From Marinilabilia sp964403175 (lineage in GTDB: Bacteria; Bacteroidota; Bacteroidia; Bacteroidales; Marinilabiliaceae), in contig CAYOFH010000002.1 of the NCBI GenBank assembly GCA_964403175.1, forward strand, positions 1 to 64,000: a stretch of DNA of 64,000 bases, written 5' to 3'. This document shows positions 61,595-64,000 of the stretch, in pieces. The notes under the pieces were generated by a model. It was not told where the DNA came from, did no database searches, and saw only the letters and a list, made by a program, of their open reading frames with translations. The position numbers and the translations under genes were made by a program. Within the stretch, counting starts at the first letter, position 1; the number at the start of each line of letters is the position of its first letter.

Positions 61595-62158
61595 TTAAAA
61601 TACTTCATTTTTTATAAAGGCCTCTATCTTCTTTACTGCATGAAAATAAGAAGCTTTGAGAGCTCCAACCGAAGTCCCCAGTACATCTGAAATCTGTTCA
61701 TAAGTCATATCGTCAAAATATTTCATATTAAAAACAAGACGTTGCTTTTCGGGAAGAGCCTGAATACACTTTTGTAATCTTTTCTGAATTTCATCGCCGG
61801 TAAATAATGGGTCAGAATCAATTTTATTGCCCAACATCATTTCCATATCAGTATCTTCCCCAAGTAAACCTTCTCTTTTCTTATTAATGTAATTAAGGGT
61901 TTCGTTTGTAGCAATACGGTATAGCCAGGTGTATAATGATGCATCTCCCCGGAAATTACCAATATGACTCCAGGCCTTCATGAAAGTATTCTGAAGCAAA
62001 TCATCAGCATCTTCGTGAATGATTATCATTTTACGAATATGCCAGTAAAGCCTTTCCTTATACTTTTTTATCAGCAACGCCAGAGCCTCATTTTTCTTAT
62101 TGGCTTCCTGCGCCAGATACAATATTTCTTTATCGTCAGGCTGCATGCACAATCTCAT
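61595..62158 (-). CDS. ECF-type RNA polymerase sigma factor
   Basis: The 187-residue sigma-70 has region 2 (about 25-95: DDLLQNTFMKAWSHIGNF and TWLYRIATNETLNYINKKR) and region 4 (about 130-180: MTYEQISDVLGTSVGALKAS). The linker with a Gly- and Met-rich segment near 105-115 is longer than in many ECF proteins. It probably directs transcription of its own operon with the two downstream membrane and secreted proteins. A second ATG four codons in is a possible start. Confidence 0.93.
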   Translation of the reverse strand: MRLCMQPDDKEILYLAQEANKKNEALALLIKKYKERLYWHIRKMIIIHEDADDLLQNTFMKAWSHIGNFRGDASLYTWLYRIATNETLNYINKKREGLLGEDTDMEMMLGNKIDSDPLFTGDEIQKRLQKCIQALPEKQRLVFNMKYFDDMTYEQISDVLGTSVGALKASYFHAVKKIEAFIKNEVF

Positions 62159-62238
62159 TTATTTGTCTGCGAAGATAATAAGAAATTAACACACCTACGG
62201 ATTGTTACGTCCCCTTATTCCAATCCAAAAAAATGAGC

Positions 62239-62246
62239 TACCTTTG
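62239..62246 (+). promoter_or_regulatory. -7 box for ychF
   Basis: TACCTTTG matches TAnnTTTG exactly, in the divergent region between the sigma gene and ychF; the leader would be about 180 nt. No -33 TTG at the usual distance. Confidence 0.4.
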
Positions 62247-62432
62247 CACCCTGATTTTTAAACCATCTGAGAAATTGACAGTTAAATTTTTTAAAATCAG
62301 AGGGCAGTATAGATGTATAACATTGGTGTTCTGCCATTTAACAACAACAACCTTTAAAAAGGCACTAACCGATTTCCAACTAAATTAAACGGACTTTAAA
62401 TCACTAGTAAACACTAAAAAACACAAAATATA

Positions 62433-63533
62433 ATGGCATTACAATGTGGCATCGTAGGTTTACCCAATGTGGGAAAATCCACTCTTTTTAATTGTCTGTC
62501 AAACGCCAAGGCACAATCGGCCAACTTTCCGTTTTGCACCATTGAACCCAACGTTGGGGTCATTACCGTACCAGACGAACGGTTGACACAACTGGAAAAA
62601 CTGGTAAAACCCCAGAAAGTAGTTCCTACCACTGTTGAAATTGTTGACATTGCAGGCCTTGTAAAAGGTGCCAGCAAAGGCGAAGGACTAGGAAATAAAT
62701 TCCTGGCCAACATCCGCGAAACTGATGCCATCATTCACGTATTGAGATGCTTTGAGGATGACAACGTAACACATGTGGACGGAACCATTGATCCCGTTAG
62801 AGACAAGGATGTTATTGACATGGAACTTCAGCTCAAGGACCTGGAAACTATTGAAGGCCGCATTATAAAAACTGAAAAGATAGCTAAGACCTCCAAAGAT
62901 CCAGAAGCAAAAAGATTGCTTAACGTTCTGCTGAAATACAAAACGGCCCTGGAAAGTGGCAAGTCAGCACGCACAGTTGAACTCACTGATCAGGAGATCA
63001 AAGTTGCCAGAGATCTTTTCCTTCTGACCAACAAACCCGTTATGTACGTATGCAACGTCGATGAAGCTTCCGTAATCTCGGGCAACAAACATGTGGACGC
63101 AGTCAAAGAGAACGTAAAGGATGAGCAGGCAAAGGTGCTGGTCATAGCTGCTCAGACGGAGGCAGAAATTGCAGAACTGGAAACTTTCGAAGAGCGTCAG
63201 ATGTTCCTTGACGACCTTGGGCTGAAGGAGTCAGGAGTATCAAAACTAATTCGTTCGGCATACGAATTACTGGAACTAAAAACCTATTTCACGGCCGGAG
63301 AAAAAGAGGTACGTGCATGGACATTCCAGTCCGGAGCTCTTGCACCCCAGGCAGCCGGGGTAATACACACTGATTTCGAAAAAGGTTTTATCCGTGCGGA
63401 GGTAATCAAATACGACAATTTTGTAGCTCTGGGATCAGAACAGGCCTGCAAGGAAGCTGGTAAAATGCACGTAGAAGGAAAAGAATATGAAGTTCAGGAC
63501 GGAGATATTATGCATTTCAGGTTTAATGTATAA
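62433..63533 (+). CDS. ychF: redox-regulated ATPase YchF (Obg-family)
   Basis: The 366-residue P-loop protein binds ATP more than GTP and associates with ribosomes. G1 is GLPNVGKST at residues 8-16, the G3-type VDIAGLVKGASKGEGLG follows near 69, and the C-terminal TGS domain ends at MHFRFNV. It stands alone with its own -7 box and terminator, and is a universally conserved gene. Confidence 0.96.
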   Translation: MALQCGIVGLPNVGKSTLFNCLSNAKAQSANFPFCTIEPNVGVITVPDERLTQLEKLVKPQKVVPTTVEIVDIAGLVKGASKGEGLGNKFLANIRETDAIIHVLRCFEDDNVTHVDGTIDPVRDKDVIDMELQLKDLETIEGRIIKTEKIAKTSKDPEAKRLLNVLLKYKTALESGKSARTVELTDQEIKVARDLFLLTNKPVMYVCNVDEASVISGNKHVDAVKENVKDEQAKVLVIAAQTEAEIAELETFEERQMFLDDLGLKESGVSKLIRSAYELLELKTYFTAGEKEVRAWTFQSGALAPQAAGVIHTDFEKGFIRAEVIKYDNFVALGSEQACKEAGKMHVEGKEYEVQDGDIMHFRFNV

Positions 63534-64000
63534 GCTCTTGTAAAACATAGATTAACCGGTCTGTCTACCACTGGGGCCGGTTTTTTTATGGCATAATCGA
63601 TTAAAGTTTTTGAATCAAAACTGTCCGGAAAACTATACTTAAATCCTTTAGTTTGCTTCTCTTTGCTATCAACAACCCGATTAGGAGTCTGCACCAAAGC
63701 AACCTCTCGCTTTTTACCGGTTCCACTGATTACAAATTAAACTCTTCAGTACTGAAATAAGGATGGCAGAAGCCGGAAGCATGAATAAAAAAGAATAAAA
63801 CCTGCCGGTTAATTACTGTCTCAACGAGTATATCCACCTCGGTTACCCATTTCTAAGGTGTTAATCAAACAAATAGAAGCATCAGATAAGTACCAAAACA
63901 TTTTTTTTCACAATTACATCGATACAATTTCCGCATTTTCTTTTAAAATATAATCAACAAAATAAAAGAAAGACCTACAGACCAACAGGTTGAAAGTAAG
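63534..64000. other. sequence after ychF, no gene found
   Basis: About 470 bases to the window edge. A probable ychF terminator lies at 63554-63582 (AACCGG..CCGGTT followed by T). The rest is AT-rich without a start-to-stop frame that resembles a protein. Any gene near 64000 would be cut by the window end. Confidence 0.5.
63554..63582 (+). terminator. terminator of ychF
   Basis: AACCGG at 63554-63559 pairs with CCGGTT at 63577-63582, and the stem is followed by TTTTTAT, a short U-tract. The arms are only 6 bp. Confidence 0.6.

Noticed and set aside
1..64000. CRISPR arrays, phage or transposase genes, rRNA operon
   Set aside because: No arrays of equal repeats with unique spacers, no integrase or transposase frames, and no rRNA segments were found. 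R1-R3 have no transposase of their own in the window.

Overview
The window is a gene-dense, AT-rich stretch of a Bacteroidota chromosome, most likely Bacteroidales/Marinilabiliales (inference). The evidence is a substrate-like protein with a type IX secretion (T9SS) C-terminal domain, a GlsA/GlsB glycine-lipid gene pair, Bacteroidota-style promoters (TTG ~20 nt TAnnTTTG) and the phylum's order of cell-wall and division genes. Nearly all genes are housekeeping. No phage, insertion sequence, CRISPR array or rRNA operon was seen.

Layout. 1-492: an 11-bp-periodic inverted array and a dispersed repeat. 493-5411 (+): a dolichol-phosphate-mannose-synthase-like transferase, a dihydroorotase-like protein, a lipoprotein, and the NAD salvage pair pncB/pncA. 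5434-6690 (-): aspartate kinase. 7098-10448 (+): mfd. 10649-11749 (-): a PAS response regulator. 11892-19801 (+): coaX, an outer membrane barrel, a TPR protein, LptC, a CNNM/CBS protein and a PpiD-like foldase, an envelope-assembly block. 36118 down to 19899 (-): the dcw cluster mraZ-rsmH-ftsL-ftsI-murE-mraY-murD-ftsW-murG-murC-ftsQ-ftsA-ftsZ, then yqeY. 36836-38746 (+): glsA-glsB. 39260-41945 (+): a flavoprotein that has lost its redox cysteines, overlapping a serine hydrolase. 42010-45750 (-): an amidophosphoribosyltransferase, a SPOR protein, a universal stress protein and a broken yebC. 46012-49612 (+): miaB, an AhpD-like protein and an acyltransferase. 49771-58480: aspS (-), tadA (+), a T9SS-type secreted protein, a double hot-dog protein, a spermidine-synthase-like membrane protein and a MEMO1-AMMECR1 fusion (all -). 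58674-63533: tRNA-Lys, hutH, an ECF sigma factor operon and ychF.

How the genes fit together. The dcw cluster makes the lipid-linked peptidoglycan precursor and assembles the septum. MurE carries the DNPR motif of meso-diaminopimelate ligases, and the aspartate kinase would feed that precursor. Three GTGGT boxes spaced exactly 10 bp apart lie just upstream of mraZ and look like the MraZ operator. LptC, the barrel protein and PpiD serve the outer membrane, and GlsA/GlsB and the second acyltransferase serve lipid synthesis.

The least explained features are non-coding. Three dispersed intergenic repeat families are visible. R1 is an imperfect palindrome of about 80 bp with five copies; one fills the murC-ftsQ gap and supplies the murC stop codon, and another forms the end of glsB. 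R2 is a short AT-rich repeat and R3 has two copies. The 11-bp-periodic inverted array at the left edge is also unexplained. These, the truncated yebC, the cysteine-less flavoprotein and the MEMO1-AMMECR1/spermidine-synthase-like neighbourhood are the main leads.
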